Shown here piece after piece: positions 44,904 through 53,835 of a stretch of 64,000 nt of DNA. The DNA comes from Candidatus Bealeia paramacronuclearis (GTDB taxonomy: Bacteria > Pseudomonadota > Alphaproteobacteria > UBA9655): the NCBI RefSeq assembly GCF_035607555.1, contig NZ_JAVHWZ010000001.1:186001-250000 (forward strand). The letters are read 5' to 3'. The first letter of the stretch is position 1. Each line of letters begins with the position of its first letter. Below the pieces are notes generated by a model. It had not been told where the DNA came from, did not search any database, and saw nothing but the letters and a program-made list of their open reading frames with translations. A program made the position numbers and the translations under genes.

Positions 44904-47417
44904 ATGCTCAAAAAAATTCTCTTAGCCGTTTCACTCTTCGTAGTATGCTCCGAACTCAGCACAATTGAAGCAGGGAAAAAACAGAGCAAGATGGAATCTT
45001 CCGATTCCAGTTCCGATAAAGAAGACAAGAATTCCAGCCCCAATTCCACGACGACAAAACAGGAAGAGAAAATCGAAATCGATCTTCAAAAAGAACTCGA
45101 AGACATTTTTGATGTCGATCATTACAAGCAAGAACATGAAAAAGAAATTAAAGAATCCAAACTATCACCCCTAGAGCATTTCATGCAGCATGGGTGGGAG
45201 AAAGGGCATCAACCCGCATCGTGGTTTAAAACGAATGAATTTAAAAAGCATTTTTCTTTGGAAGGGAAAACCTTAGAACATTTCTTTAGCTGGATTACGG
45301 GAAAGCATTCTAAAAAACACAATAGCGAAACGGTGGTTGTCAGTGTCACCTCTCATCCCCCTCGCATTGAAACAACTTGGCTCTCCATTTTTTCCATTTT
45401 AAGACAAGATGTTAAAGCTGATCATATCATTCTTTATTTGGCAGAAGAGGATTTTCCTCATAAAAAACTTCCCAAAAGTCTCGTATTCTTGCAAAAAAAA
45501 GGATTAGAAATTCGCTACAGTAAAACAAATTACAAAGTTGCAACAAAGCTGATCCCTGCGCTTCAAGACTTTCCAGATGCCACGATTGTCACTGCAGATG
45601 ATGATCGTATCTATCGCAAGGATTGGCTCAAAGTCTTGCTCAAACAGCACAAAAAACATCCACAAGATATTATTTCCCCATCTGCACGCAAGTATATGTT
45701 CGTTGAGGGGAACACTTATGGAAAAACCAATGAAAACTCTTGTCCTCACATTGACTATCTCTTGCAAAGCTATTTTTATGACAACGCCAACTTTGGAATA
45801 TTTGAAGGATTTTCAGGGGTTTTATACCCTAAAGGAGCTTTACATAAAGATGTCTTTAAGTTTGATATCTTTAAGGCCCTCACACCTTATGCTGATGATG
45901 TGTTTTTTCAAGCTATGGCGATTTTGCAAGGCACAAAAGTGCGAGGTCTTCCTCAAGAGATTCAAAAAGACTATCAATGGCCCCCAGAAGTGGATGGAAC
46001 TCAAATCTCAGGCCTTTTTCACAAACACCTTAAAGCCAATGATTGGATGACCTATCGAATCCTCTATTACTATGGCCTATTGGAAAAGGTGGAAATCACA
46101 CCCTTGAAGAACTTAAAATGCCAAGCTTGCAAAAGAAAAATCAAACTCTACACTTCTCAAGATACACTTAAGCCCTATAAAAATAATTCCAGTGAGTGCC
46201 CAACATGTCTGAACGCCCATAAAAGAAAAATCTTGTGCATTGGCGCCTATCCTTACGGCAATATTGGAGATAAATCCTATGAAGCAGTTCTTAATTACTA
46301 TCTTGGAGATGGTTTTCGGATGTATTTTGCACCTGACACCCTCCGATTGAATACAAAGGGTGAATACATTGAAATGGATAGCACATCGTCTGATTTAAAT
46401 TTTGATGCCCTCATTATTGGGGGTGGTGGAATTTTACATGATTGGGCGTCTCAATCCGATTCTTCCATTTCTTATTATATAAAAAAGGGGATTGAGCGTC
46501 AGAAACCCTATTTCATTGTTTCAACAGGATTACAAACGGAAATAAAAGACCCCAACATTGAAGAAACGCGAAAAATACTAGGGAAATCTATTGATTTGAT
46601 GCAAAAAGCTTCCCTCATTTTTGTAAGAAGTCCGAAAGACCTTCAGTTAATAAGTTCAGTATTGGGAGACCCCGTTTCTCACAAACTCTTTTTGTCGCCA
46701 GATCTGGGATATCTCTATCCCGGAATTGTTGAGTTACCAAAAATAAAAAAGAAAGAATACGTCACTCTTATCCAAACGGGATCTGCATCTGTTGAAAATG
46801 AGCACGTCAGACTTCTCATTAATCAAAAACTGAAAGAGCATTCTAACTCTCAATTAGTAGTCATGAATTGGGGAGGACCAGAAGACCCTTTAGAAAAAAA
46901 AGATTTCAAAGAATTTGATCTTTTTTCTGAAACAACAAAAAAATTCTATCCAAATGCTCTTGTCTTCATGGGAAACTCCATTGATCCCAAACTCAAAGAG
47001 AAAAGATATAAAAACGCCACAATACGCAAGAGTGATGTCACACCTGAGCAGGCTATTGAAATTCTGGAAAAATCGCACTTTGTAATTACAGGACGTTATC
47101 ATGGAATGATTTTTGCAAAAGCACTAGGAATTCCCTATAATGCTCCCATTTCAACCCATAAAATCTTGGCGGAAAAAGAATCCTCTTTAGATATCACAAA
47201 AACCAATATCCAATTAAATAAAATTAAAAACTTTATTATTTTGAATAGCTCATCCATCGACGACCCGTCTTTGTGGGTGAAGGAAAAGAACGATGATCTC
47301 CGCAATACGTATATCGTCAAAACTCATGAAACCTATGGCATTCCCATCTCACACTTGCAAGGGATGAGCAATAAGTTGATTTGGAAAATATTGGCCTTTG
47401 GAAATTTGGAGGAGTAA
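44904..47417 (+). CDS. Exported GT2-like / polysaccharide pyruvyl transferase fusion
   Basis: 837 residues. Signal peptide 1-23 (STIEA-GKK), then a Ser/Asp/Lys/Glu-rich stretch to about 60. A short module about 75-125 (PLEHFMQHGWEKGHQPASWF) is like the HYxxxGWxxGRxP unit at the N-terminus of some polysaccharide enzymes. A GT2-like domain (about 143-390) has Asp232-Asp233-Asp234 as likely metal site (TADDDRIYRKDW). A zinc-ribbon-like CQAC...CPTC (Cys406/409/432/435) follows, then a PS pyruvyl transferase domain (about 442-800; GAYPYGNIGDKS, GGGGI, TGRYHGMIFA). Start at 44904 has AAGGGG at 7 nt. Leader plus two nucleotide- or PEP-dependent domains is unusual. Confidence 0.75.
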   Translation: MLKKILLAVSLFVVCSELSTIEAGKKQSKMESSDSSSDKEDKNSSPNSTTTKQEEKIEIDLQKELEDIFDVDHYKQEHEKEIKESKLSPLEHFMQHGWEKGHQPASWFKTNEFKKHFSLEGKTLEHFFSWITGKHSKKHNSETVVVSVTSHPPRIETTWLSIFSILRQDVKADHIILYLAEEDFPHKKLPKSLVFLQKKGLEIRYSKTNYKVATKLIPALQDFPDATIVTADDDRIYRKDWLKVLLKQHKKHPQDIISPSARKYMFVEGNTYGKTNENSCPHIDYLLQSYFYDNANFGIFEGFSGVLYPKGALHKDVFKFDIFKALTPYADDVFFQAMAILQGTKVRGLPQEIQKDYQWPPEVDGTQISGLFHKHLKANDWMTYRILYYYGLLEKVEITPLKNLKCQACKRKIKLYTSQDTLKPYKNNSSECPTCLNAHKRKILCIGAYPYGNIGDKSYEAVLNYYLGDGFRMYFAPDTLRLNTKGEYIEMDSTSSDLNFDALIIGGGGILHDWASQSDSSISYYIKKGIERQKPYFIVSTGLQTEIKDPNIEETRKILGKSIDLMQKASLIFVRSPKDLQLISSVLGDPVSHKLFLSPDLGYLYPGIVELPKIKKKEYVTLIQTGSASVENEHVRLLINQKLKEHSNSQLVVMNWGGPEDPLEKKDFKEFDLFSETTKKFYPNALVFMGNSIDPKLKEKRYKNATIRKSDVTPEQAIEILEKSHFVITGRYHGMIFAKALGIPYNAPISTHKILAEKESSLDITKTNIQLNKIKNFIILNSSSIDDPSLWVKEKNDDLRNTYIVKTHETYGIPISHLQGMSNKLIWKILAFGNLEE

Positions 47418-47505
47418 TAGGAGAAGTAGATACATAAATTTACCCTCTCTTAAGATATTATGTTTTATGATGGGGGGGTAAGAAATAAAACTGAGGAGAA
47501 AAATC

Positions 47506-47628
47506 ATGTTTAAATTCTTAACACTGTTCCTGATTTTGGGAGCAACTTTAAGTGGATGCAATACTACCCGTGGTGTGGGTGAAGATATCCAAACAGTTGG
47601 AAAAGGAATTGAAAGAGCGACTGAGTAG
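47506..47628 (+). CDS. Entericidin-like lipoprotein
   Basis: 40 residues, too short for usual ORF cut-offs. MFKFLTLFLILGATLSGC is a lipoprotein leader with lipobox LSGC. The mature part NTTRGVGEDIQTVGKGIERA matches the entericidin A/B pattern (GxGxDxxxxGxxI). GAGGAG precedes the ATG by 8 nt. Entericidins are small membrane lipoproteins, EcnB being a bacteriolytic toxin and EcnA its antidote. Confidence 0.8.
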   Translation: MFKFLTLFLILGATLSGCNTTRGVGEDIQTVGKGIERATE

Positions 47629-47649
47629 ACTTCTATAGGAAAAGACAAC

Positions 47650-47775
47650 ATGACAAAGTTTTTGACACTCTTTTTGATTGCGGGGGTGGTTTTAAGCAGC
47701 TGTGCTGGAAACAGTGGCTCTTATGAAGACCGCCCCATCATAGATTCAGACACTGGAAAAGCGTCAAGGCATTAA
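47650..47775 (+). CDS. Small lipoprotein, paralogue of preceding leader
   Basis: 41 residues. Leader MTKFLTLFLIAGVVLSSC closely copies that of the entericidin-like neighbour 21 bp upstream, so the two probably arose by duplication. The mature 24 residues (AGNSGSYEDRPIIDSDTGKA) no longer resemble entericidin. RBS AGGAAA precedes. Function unknown; it could be a diverged antidote or simply a lipoprotein. Confidence 0.6.
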   Translation: MTKFLTLFLIAGVVLSSCAGNSGSYEDRPIIDSDTGKASRH

Positions 47776-48011
47776 TACCATTGCAATTAAATCCATATTG
47801 TTTTCCAAGCCATCTCTGTGGCGGGATGACAGTATATTTGTTTTTTTGTGTTAAATATTTTTTGCAAATGATATTTCAAGTTGATAACAATGTAAAATCC
47901 CTCAAGTTAAAAAATCATTCTCCTTTCCTGAGTATCCTGATCAAACATCTTGTCTCTAAAACACCAATTACGTACACTCAATAATAAAAACAATGCTGGG
48001 GGAGACACGCA

Positions 48012-48914
48012 ATGAAAAAAACAAAATTAATTTTGGGAATTTTTCTTTTTCCATTTTCGCTTATGGCAGAAGGTCCAATTTTAATTTTCAACTCTCCTAA
48101 TGTCCAGGAGTTGCCAGGCGAATTCAGGTCAACATCTCTGATTCCTAATGGCAAAATTCCAGACAAAATTTCCACAGAAGGCTTGGATACACTTAATATT
48201 TCAGGAAGTGCCCAATATTCTGAAGAACAATTTTCAACAATCAAAAGGACAATTCCTAATCTGGATTTTGTTTTTGATTTACGTCAGGAATCTCATGGTT
48301 TTTTGAATGGTATTGCCATTAGTTGGCTTGCGCCTAAAAATTGGATCAATTTGGGATTAACAGAATCTCAAGTAATTCAAGAGGAAGAAAGTCTTTTAAA
48401 TTCATTAAAGAACATGAAGACGGTGGAGGTATACCGACTCGCTAAAGAGGCAGATAAGGTGAACGCAACGGTTAAACTCTGGGATACCATACGCCCTAAG
48501 AACGTTTTGAATGAGGCTGAAATAATTAAACAAAAAAAACTGACCTATTATCGCATTTATGTAGCTGATGATCGGCCTCCTTTAGACTCAGAAGTAGACC
48601 GATTTGTTCCTTTTTGGGAGAACGTTCCACGTAACAAAGCTGTCCACTTTCATTGTGAAAATGGGCATGGCAGAACAACTACTTTTATGGTTATGGCAGA
48701 TATACTTGAGAGTGCAAAAATAGTTTCTTTATCTGATATTTTTGCAAGGCAAGCTGCCATGGGAGGCGTTGATCTTACAAAGCTTCCGCCTCTAGATAAT
48801 TATGCACATCCCTATTCTCAGGAAAGATTGGAATTTCTAAAAAAGTTTTATGAGTACGCCAAATCGACCACAAAGCCGCGACCACTTTGGAGCGAGTGGA
48901 AGAAGACGAATTAA
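48012..48914 (+). CDS. Secreted PTP-like inositol polyphosphate phosphatase
   Basis: 300 residues. Signal peptide 1-19 (SLMA-EGP). The active site is HCENGHGRTT with Cys215 and Arg221 (CX5R-T). DLRQESHGFLNGIAISW upstream is the marker of PTP-like phytases of the Selenomonas PhyA type, as is the VADDRPPLDSEVDRF stretch before the P-loop. These enzymes dephosphorylate inositol polyphosphates outside the cytosol; relatives from host-associated bacteria are effectors. Located next to the lipoprotein pair and overlapping the convergent deformylase gene by 4 bp. Confidence 0.85.
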   Translation: MKKTKLILGIFLFPFSLMAEGPILIFNSPNVQELPGEFRSTSLIPNGKIPDKISTEGLDTLNISGSAQYSEEQFSTIKRTIPNLDFVFDLRQESHGFLNGIAISWLAPKNWINLGLTESQVIQEEESLLNSLKNMKTVEVYRLAKEADKVNATVKLWDTIRPKNVLNEAEIIKQKKLTYYRIYVADDRPPLDSEVDRFVPFWENVPRNKAVHFHCENGHGRTTTFMVMADILESAKIVSLSDIFARQAAMGGVDLTKLPPLDNYAHPYSQERLEFLKKFYEYAKSTTKPRPLWSEWKKTN

Positions 48915-49624
48915 TCGTTGCGTCCTTCCTCCATGGCTTTGGCGCGCATAGCGCGATAGGCCTCGATGCTCATAAGTTTTCCATCTTCAACGCGATGGAT
49001 AAAGCAAATACCATTAGTGTGATCGACTTCGTGCTGAATAACGCGTGCCAGAAATCCATGAGCGACACCTTCCATTTTTTGGCCCTCTGGCGTATAGCCT
49101 TCATATCGAATCGATTTAAATCTAGCCACAGGTCCCGCCAAATCATTAACTGAAAAACAGCCTTCATAATCAGTATGGGTTTCCTCCGAAAGGGGCTCAT
49201 AAGAGGGATTAATCCAAATGGTTTTGGGCATAGAGTCGGTCAGATCTGGGCGCCATTTTTTCAATTCAGGATCATCATGAACTTCAAAAACTATGGCCCG
49301 TTTTCCAATTCCGATTTGCGGGGCGGCAAGGCCTGCGCAATTTTCCTCTTGATCATATTTTGCCTCAAGGATTTTCACATCGTTTTGATCCTCTTCCGAC
49401 AAAGGAAACTTAAGAGTTTTCGCTGGCACAATAAGAACATTTCGATTCTCGCACGTCTCATCATTGATCACCGTATAGTCTGGTAATTGCGTCATTTTGG
49501 ACTTCCTTTCTGAAGATTCACAATCTGTCTCGAATCCTGCTTTGATCTCTTTTCGATCATAATGACTTGAACACGCCACCAAAAAGGAGGATAAAGTTAA
49601 AAATAAAAAACTACGCTTCAGCAT
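48911..49624 (-). CDS. Peptide deformylase with lipoprotein leader
   Basis: 237 residues from the first ATG. Metal motifs are GLAAPQIG (98-105), EGC with Cys156 and HEVDH (His198, Glu199, His202), all intact. The first 18 residues are a lipoprotein signal peptide with lipobox LVAC-SS, preceded by AGAGGA. A second in-frame ATG at 49495 (Met44) has an excellent AAAGGA at 8 nt and would yield a cytosolic enzyme lacking the leader. Deformylase normally removes formyl from nascent chains; a lipidated form would act on peptides outside the cytosol. Whether another deformylase exists elsewhere cannot be seen here. Confidence 0.82.
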   Translation of the reverse strand: MLKRSFLFLTLSSFLVACSSHYDRKEIKAGFETDCESSERKSKMTQLPDYTVINDETCENRNVLIVPAKTLKFPLSEEDQNDVKILEAKYDQEENCAGLAAPQIGIGKRAIVFEVHDDPELKKWRPDLTDSMPKTIWINPSYEPLSEETHTDYEGCFSVNDLAGPVARFKSIRYEGYTPEGQKMEGVAHGFLARVIQHEVDHTNGICFIHRVEDGKLMSIEAYRAMRAKAMEEGRND

Positions 49625-49730
49625 TAAAAATCCTCTTAGATCAAAAGCAATTCAAGATATGCGTTGAGATTTGAGGCACGTCAAGAGCATCCATTAGAGT
49701 AACTCCTTATTTATGATCTATGGTTTTTCC

Positions 49731-49759
49731 TTGGCTTGAAGTTGATAAAACGCTAAAAT
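49731..49759 (+). promoter_or_regulatory. Candidate sigma-70 promoter for tolB
   Basis: TTGGCT (49731-49736), 17-nt spacer, TAAAAT (49754-49759), with tolB starting 42 bp downstream. Confidence 0.5.
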
Positions 49760-49801
49760 CCCAACTCGTATTATTTTCTCGAAAAGAAAAAGGGTGAATT
49801 T

Positions 49802-51112
49802 GTGAAGAAATTTCTTTTAGCATTTTCTGTGCTTTTTGTGAGCCTTAGCTCTCTAAAAGCCGAGCTGACAATTGATATTACAGAGGGTGGGAGAGCGCCA
49901 GTTCCTATCGCCATTACAGATTTCTCTAAGGGAAGCGACCCCTCACTTGCAAACGTTGCCAGTCAAATTTCTGAGGTGGTTTCAGCAGACTTAGCACGCT
50001 CAGGCCTTTTTAAATTAGTAAACCCTCAAGCTTACATTCAAACTTCGGATCAAGTCATGCAACAGCCCGATTTTGGAGGTTGGAAAGTCATTAATACAGA
50101 AGCTTTGGTGGGAGGGTCTCTCAAAAAAGAAGGTGGACAAATGCGTGTGGATTTCCGCCTTTTTGATGTTTACACTCAGTCTCAATTGGCAGGACTTTCT
50201 TTAGCAAGCGATCAAAACAACTGGCGACGATTGGCCCACAAAATTGCTGATACAATTTATGAGCGCATTACCGGCGATAAAGGTTATTTTGATACGCGTA
50301 TTGTTTACATCCATCAAAAGGGCCGCTCAAAAGATGTTCAATATCGCCTCGCGATTATGGACCAAGATGGAGAGAATCATCAATTTTTAACCAGCGGTCA
50401 AAGTATTGTTTTAACGCCACGCTTTTCCCCCGATGGAAAACAAGTGGTGTATTTAGATTACGGTAAGGATAATAAAAAACCTAATCTCTATCTTTTTGAT
50501 CTCCAGACCGGAAAAAATCAATCCTTGGGAAGTTTTCCAGGACTTAAGATGTCGCCTCGATTCGCACCTGATGGAAAAACCTTGCTGTTGAGCGTTGCGG
50601 ATAAAGGTGTCACATCTCTTTATTCCATGGATCTTTCCAACAGGAAAATCTCACGCCTTACGAAATCAACAGGCTCAATTGATGTCTCTCCTTGCTATTC
50701 TCCTGATGGAAGCCAAATTGTGTTTACGTCCGATCGTGGCGGAAAACCCAAACTTTATTTGATGAATGCGGGCGGAAGTGAGCCCCAGCGCATCAGCTTT
50801 GGTGAGGGCCTTTATTTCACGCCCGTTTGGTCGCCACGCGGTGATTTGATTGCATTTACAAAGCAAGTTCCTGGTGGGTTTTATGTGGGTGTCATGAGGC
50901 CCGATGGATCGGGGGAGCGTATGCTTGCACAAGATTATCTTGTGGAAGGCCCCACATGGTCTCCAAATGGTCGTGTTTTGCTTTATACAAGACAGTCTCA
51001 CAACCGCGCTCCTGTAAAATTATTTGCGGTCGATGTTACCGGATTTAATGAATATGAAGTTGCAACCCCTGGGGATGCCACTTACGGATCATGGTCCCCC
51101 TTGATTGATTGA
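49802..51112 (+). CDS. tolB: Tol-Pal system protein TolB
   Basis: 436 residues. Signal peptide to about Ala20 (SLKA-ELTI), N-terminal alpha/beta domain, then beta-propeller repeats (RFSPDGKQVVYLD, CYSPDGSQIVFTSDRGG). Periplasmic partner of Pal for outer-membrane integrity. GTG start with AAGGG upstream. tolQRA are not in the window. Confidence 0.96.
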   Translation: MKKFLLAFSVLFVSLSSLKAELTIDITEGGRAPVPIAITDFSKGSDPSLANVASQISEVVSADLARSGLFKLVNPQAYIQTSDQVMQQPDFGGWKVINTEALVGGSLKKEGGQMRVDFRLFDVYTQSQLAGLSLASDQNNWRRLAHKIADTIYERITGDKGYFDTRIVYIHQKGRSKDVQYRLAIMDQDGENHQFLTSGQSIVLTPRFSPDGKQVVYLDYGKDNKKPNLYLFDLQTGKNQSLGSFPGLKMSPRFAPDGKTLLLSVADKGVTSLYSMDLSNRKISRLTKSTGSIDVSPCYSPDGSQIVFTSDRGGKPKLYLMNAGGSEPQRISFGEGLYFTPVWSPRGDLIAFTKQVPGGFYVGVMRPDGSGERMLAQDYLVEGPTWSPNGRVLLYTRQSHNRAPVKLFAVDVTGFNEYEVATPGDATYGSWSPLID

Positions 51113-51264
51113 ACAAAAAAGGTTAATGTTGCGTCCGAAAGATGAGTGGTGTAATATCACCTTACATCTTTTACGGGTACGTGCTCGGAAAAAGTTTTTT
51201 TTATTAACTATTTTTTAAGAGTATTTGAGTAGGGTGACCCTGCTAATATATGAGGGAGAATAAA

Positions 51265-51759
51265 ATGAAATTGAAAGTAATTAGCCTTTTAGCTGCTGCG
51301 GCTGCTCTTGCGGCGTGCGAGTCCTCATCTGATGAGTGCTTAGATGTTGCTGGCCAAGGCGGTGCTGCTGGTGCACATGCTGTAATGGGAGCTGCAACTC
51401 CTGGTTCTGTTGCTGATTTCGTTGAGAACGTTGGAGACCGCGTTTTCTTCGCTTTTGACAAATCTGCTGTTGAAGCTGAAGGCATGGCAACGATTGAACG
51501 TCAAGCCGGTTGGCTGAAGCAATACGGTCAGTACACAGTGACTATTCAAGGTCATTGCGATAGCCGTGGTACTGTAGAGTACAACATTGCTTTGGGTGAG
51601 CGTCGCGCTGAAGCTGCGAAGCGTCAATTGGTATCCCACGGTGTTGCTGATGCACGCGTTAAAGTGATCAGCTATGGTAAGAACCGTCAAGTTGTTCCAG
51701 AAGATGGATCAGAGTGGGCTTATCAACAAAATCGTGTTGCGATTACAGTTCTCGACTAA
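51265..51759 (+). CDS. pal: Peptidoglycan-associated lipoprotein Pal
   Basis: 164 residues. Lipobox LAAC-ES after a short hydrophobic leader. OmpA-like C-terminal domain with GHCDSRGTVEYNIALGERRA binds peptidoglycan. An ATG at 51250 is in frame, but 51265 places the leader correctly with GGGAG upstream. Confidence 0.95.
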   Translation: MKLKVISLLAAAAALAACESSSDECLDVAGQGGAAGAHAVMGAATPGSVADFVENVGDRVFFAFDKSAVEAEGMATIERQAGWLKQYGQYTVTIQGHCDSRGTVEYNIALGERRAEAAKRQLVSHGVADARVKVISYGKNRQVVPEDGSEWAYQQNRVAITVLD

Positions 51760-51782
51760 TCGTTTTTTCACGAAAATAACGA

Positions 51783-51814
51783 AAAAGCACTGGCAGATTT
51801 GTCAGTGCTTTTTT
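51783..51814 (+). terminator. Terminator after pal
   Basis: AAGCACTG (51785-51792) pairs with CAGTGCTT (51803-51810), followed by four more Ts and G. The first A and last T residues extend the stem. Confidence 0.82.
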
Positions 51815-51915
51815 GTTGCAACTCAGATAAAATGACAGAGATCAAATTGACTAAATCGTTTTTTTGAACTAATGTGGCATATATATCACTTTTTAAATTT
51901 GGGACTTAATTAAGA

Positions 51916-52770
51916 ATGAAAACGAGCGTACTTCAAAAAAATTTATTCGCACTTTCAGTAATGACTTTGTTGTCTTTTACCCCTCTTAATGCCACAAATG
52001 AAGAATTGGCCACTGAGGAAAATGTGGTCAGTGATCTCATGAATCGAGTGAGCGCTCTTGAAGATCAAAATCGAGAACTCATGGGATCGTTTGAAGAATC
52101 AAAACACGAAACTCAAGAATTAAAATCACGGCTCGATCGGGCCCTTTCTGATATGGAATTGCGCCTGAATGAACTCGAAGGTCATAAAAGTGGTGCGCCT
52201 CTCGGAATCACACCAACTCCCACTGAAGCCAAACTTGGCCAAGAAGAACTTCCCATTCCTTTAGGAGAAGGTGTCAAAAAAGATACGCCTGAAAATATAA
52301 TGGGAACGTTAGGTGCCGCTGGAAGTGGCGCTGCTGCAGGCGCTGCAGGGATTACCACTATCGCTTCTTCTAAAAAAGAAGAAAAAGCGGAAGGAGGAGA
52401 AGCCGCTTACGAAAAAGCCCGAGAGCTTTTGGAAAAAGGGGACTATGAAGCTGCTGAAAAAGCATTTGCAAGTTTTGTGAAAGATCATCCCAAAGATGAA
52501 CTTGCAGGGAAAGCCCAATATTGGTTGGGAGTGACACATTATGTTCGAGGAAGTTATGAGTCCGCCGCAGCTGCTTTTGCCAAAGGTTATAAAACTTATG
52601 GAAAATCTGAAAAAGCACCCGATATGCTTTTCAAATTGGCCAAATCTTTGGAAGCCATGGACCGAAAATCAGACGCGTGCAAAGCGCTTGCACAACTTCA
52701 ATCAAGCCATCCTAAATCGCATAAATCAGAATCCACAAAGCTCATTAAAGCCCTTTCGTGCCCGAACTAA
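51916..52770 (+). CDS. cpoB: Cell-division coordinator CpoB/YbgF
   Basis: 284 residues. Signal peptide (to about Ala27), coiled coil at about 35-95 (NRVSALEDQNRELM), Gly/Ala-rich linker, TPR domain from about 155 (YEKARELLEKGDYEAAEKAF). Periplasmic trimer linking Tol-Pal to peptidoglycan synthesis. The stop overlaps the tilS GTG start. Confidence 0.94.
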   Translation: MKTSVLQKNLFALSVMTLLSFTPLNATNEELATEENVVSDLMNRVSALEDQNRELMGSFEESKHETQELKSRLDRALSDMELRLNELEGHKSGAPLGITPTPTEAKLGQEELPIPLGEGVKKDTPENIMGTLGAAGSGAAAGAAGITTIASSKKEEKAEGGEAAYEKARELLEKGDYEAAEKAFASFVKDHPKDELAGKAQYWLGVTHYVRGSYESAAAAFAKGYKTYGKSEKAPDMLFKLAKSLEAMDRKSDACKALAQLQSSHPKSHKSESTKLIKALSCPN

Positions 52771-53738
52771 CACCTTATACACTTGAAGAATTTGAGGCCT
52801 CCCTCAAATTCTTCTCGTTTCAGCAAATCAAAAAAGTAGCCGTGGCCTGCTCAGGGGGGGCTGATAGTTTGGCGCTCACGTTTTTTTTATCTGATGTGTG
52901 CCAAAAGCATCACAAGAAACTCATGGCTTTTCATGTCGATCATAGACTGAGAAAAAATTCCCAAAAAGAGGCTCAAAAAGTGGCGTCATGGCTTGAGGAA
53001 AGAAATATTTCCCACAAAATCCTTATTTGGGATCATGAAGGGATTGAATCTCGCATTCAAGAACAAGCCCGTAATGCCCGTTATCAACTTCTCGAAAAGG
53101 CCTGCGCAGATCAGGGAATTTCACATTTATTTTTGGCCCATCATCGCAAAGATCAAGAAGAAACATTTTGGATGCGCCTTTTAAAAGGCAGCGGTCCTGA
53201 AGGGCTTTCTGGAATGAAATCCAAAATTCGACGCGGGAATTTAACGCTTCTGCGCCCGCTTCTCAATGTGGGTCCAGAACGATTAAGATCTTATTTAAAG
53301 GATCTCAACCAGTCTTGGATTGAAGACCCTAGCAATGACAATGAAAAATACCTTCGCATTCGTATTCGCAAAGCCCTTCTGGAAGAGGGGCATTCTTTTG
53401 ACATGCTCTTAAAAACCATGCAAAAACTTCGGGAGGATGCGGATTATTTTGAGGACCGAGTTGAAAACTGGATGACACAACATGTTTCTCAGCACGAAAG
53501 TAGCTCTATTTCTTTTGATTGCAATTTGATAAAAGATCTTCCTCCGGCATTGGGAAAACGAATTTTAGCGACGTGCCTTAAAAGGGTTTCTGATCGCATT
53601 TATCCCCCCGATTCAGAATCTCTTGAAAGATTATGGGCTGAACTTTACTCCCCCTCATTTAAAGCCACCACACTTGCGTCTTGCATTATTCGCTTTAAAC
53701 AAGGGCAAGTAACCGTTGAGCGTGAGACGCGGAAATAA
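52758..53738 (+). CDS. tilS: tRNA(Ile)-lysidine synthase
   Basis: 326 residues, shorter than E. coli TilS since it lacks most of the C-terminal domain. PP-loop SGGADS near residue 35. Modifies C34 of tRNA-Ile2 to lysidine, an essential step for AUA decoding. GTG start overlapping cpoB by 13 bp. Confidence 0.93.
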   Translation: MPELTPYTLEEFEASLKFFSFQQIKKVAVACSGGADSLALTFFLSDVCQKHHKKLMAFHVDHRLRKNSQKEAQKVASWLEERNISHKILIWDHEGIESRIQEQARNARYQLLEKACADQGISHLFLAHHRKDQEETFWMRLLKGSGPEGLSGMKSKIRRGNLTLLRPLLNVGPERLRSYLKDLNQSWIEDPSNDNEKYLRIRIRKALLEEGHSFDMLLKTMQKLREDADYFEDRVENWMTQHVSQHESSSISFDCNLIKDLPPALGKRILATCLKRVSDRIYPPDSESLERLWAELYSPSFKATTLASCIIRFKQGQVTVERETRK

Positions 53739-53835
53739 ACTGTTTGTAACCCGCGCTCATGCCAGATAAAATCATAAAAGTTCTACAATCACTCAAAGTA
53801 AAAATACATTATTTCTCTGAGAAAGTTCTCAAGCC

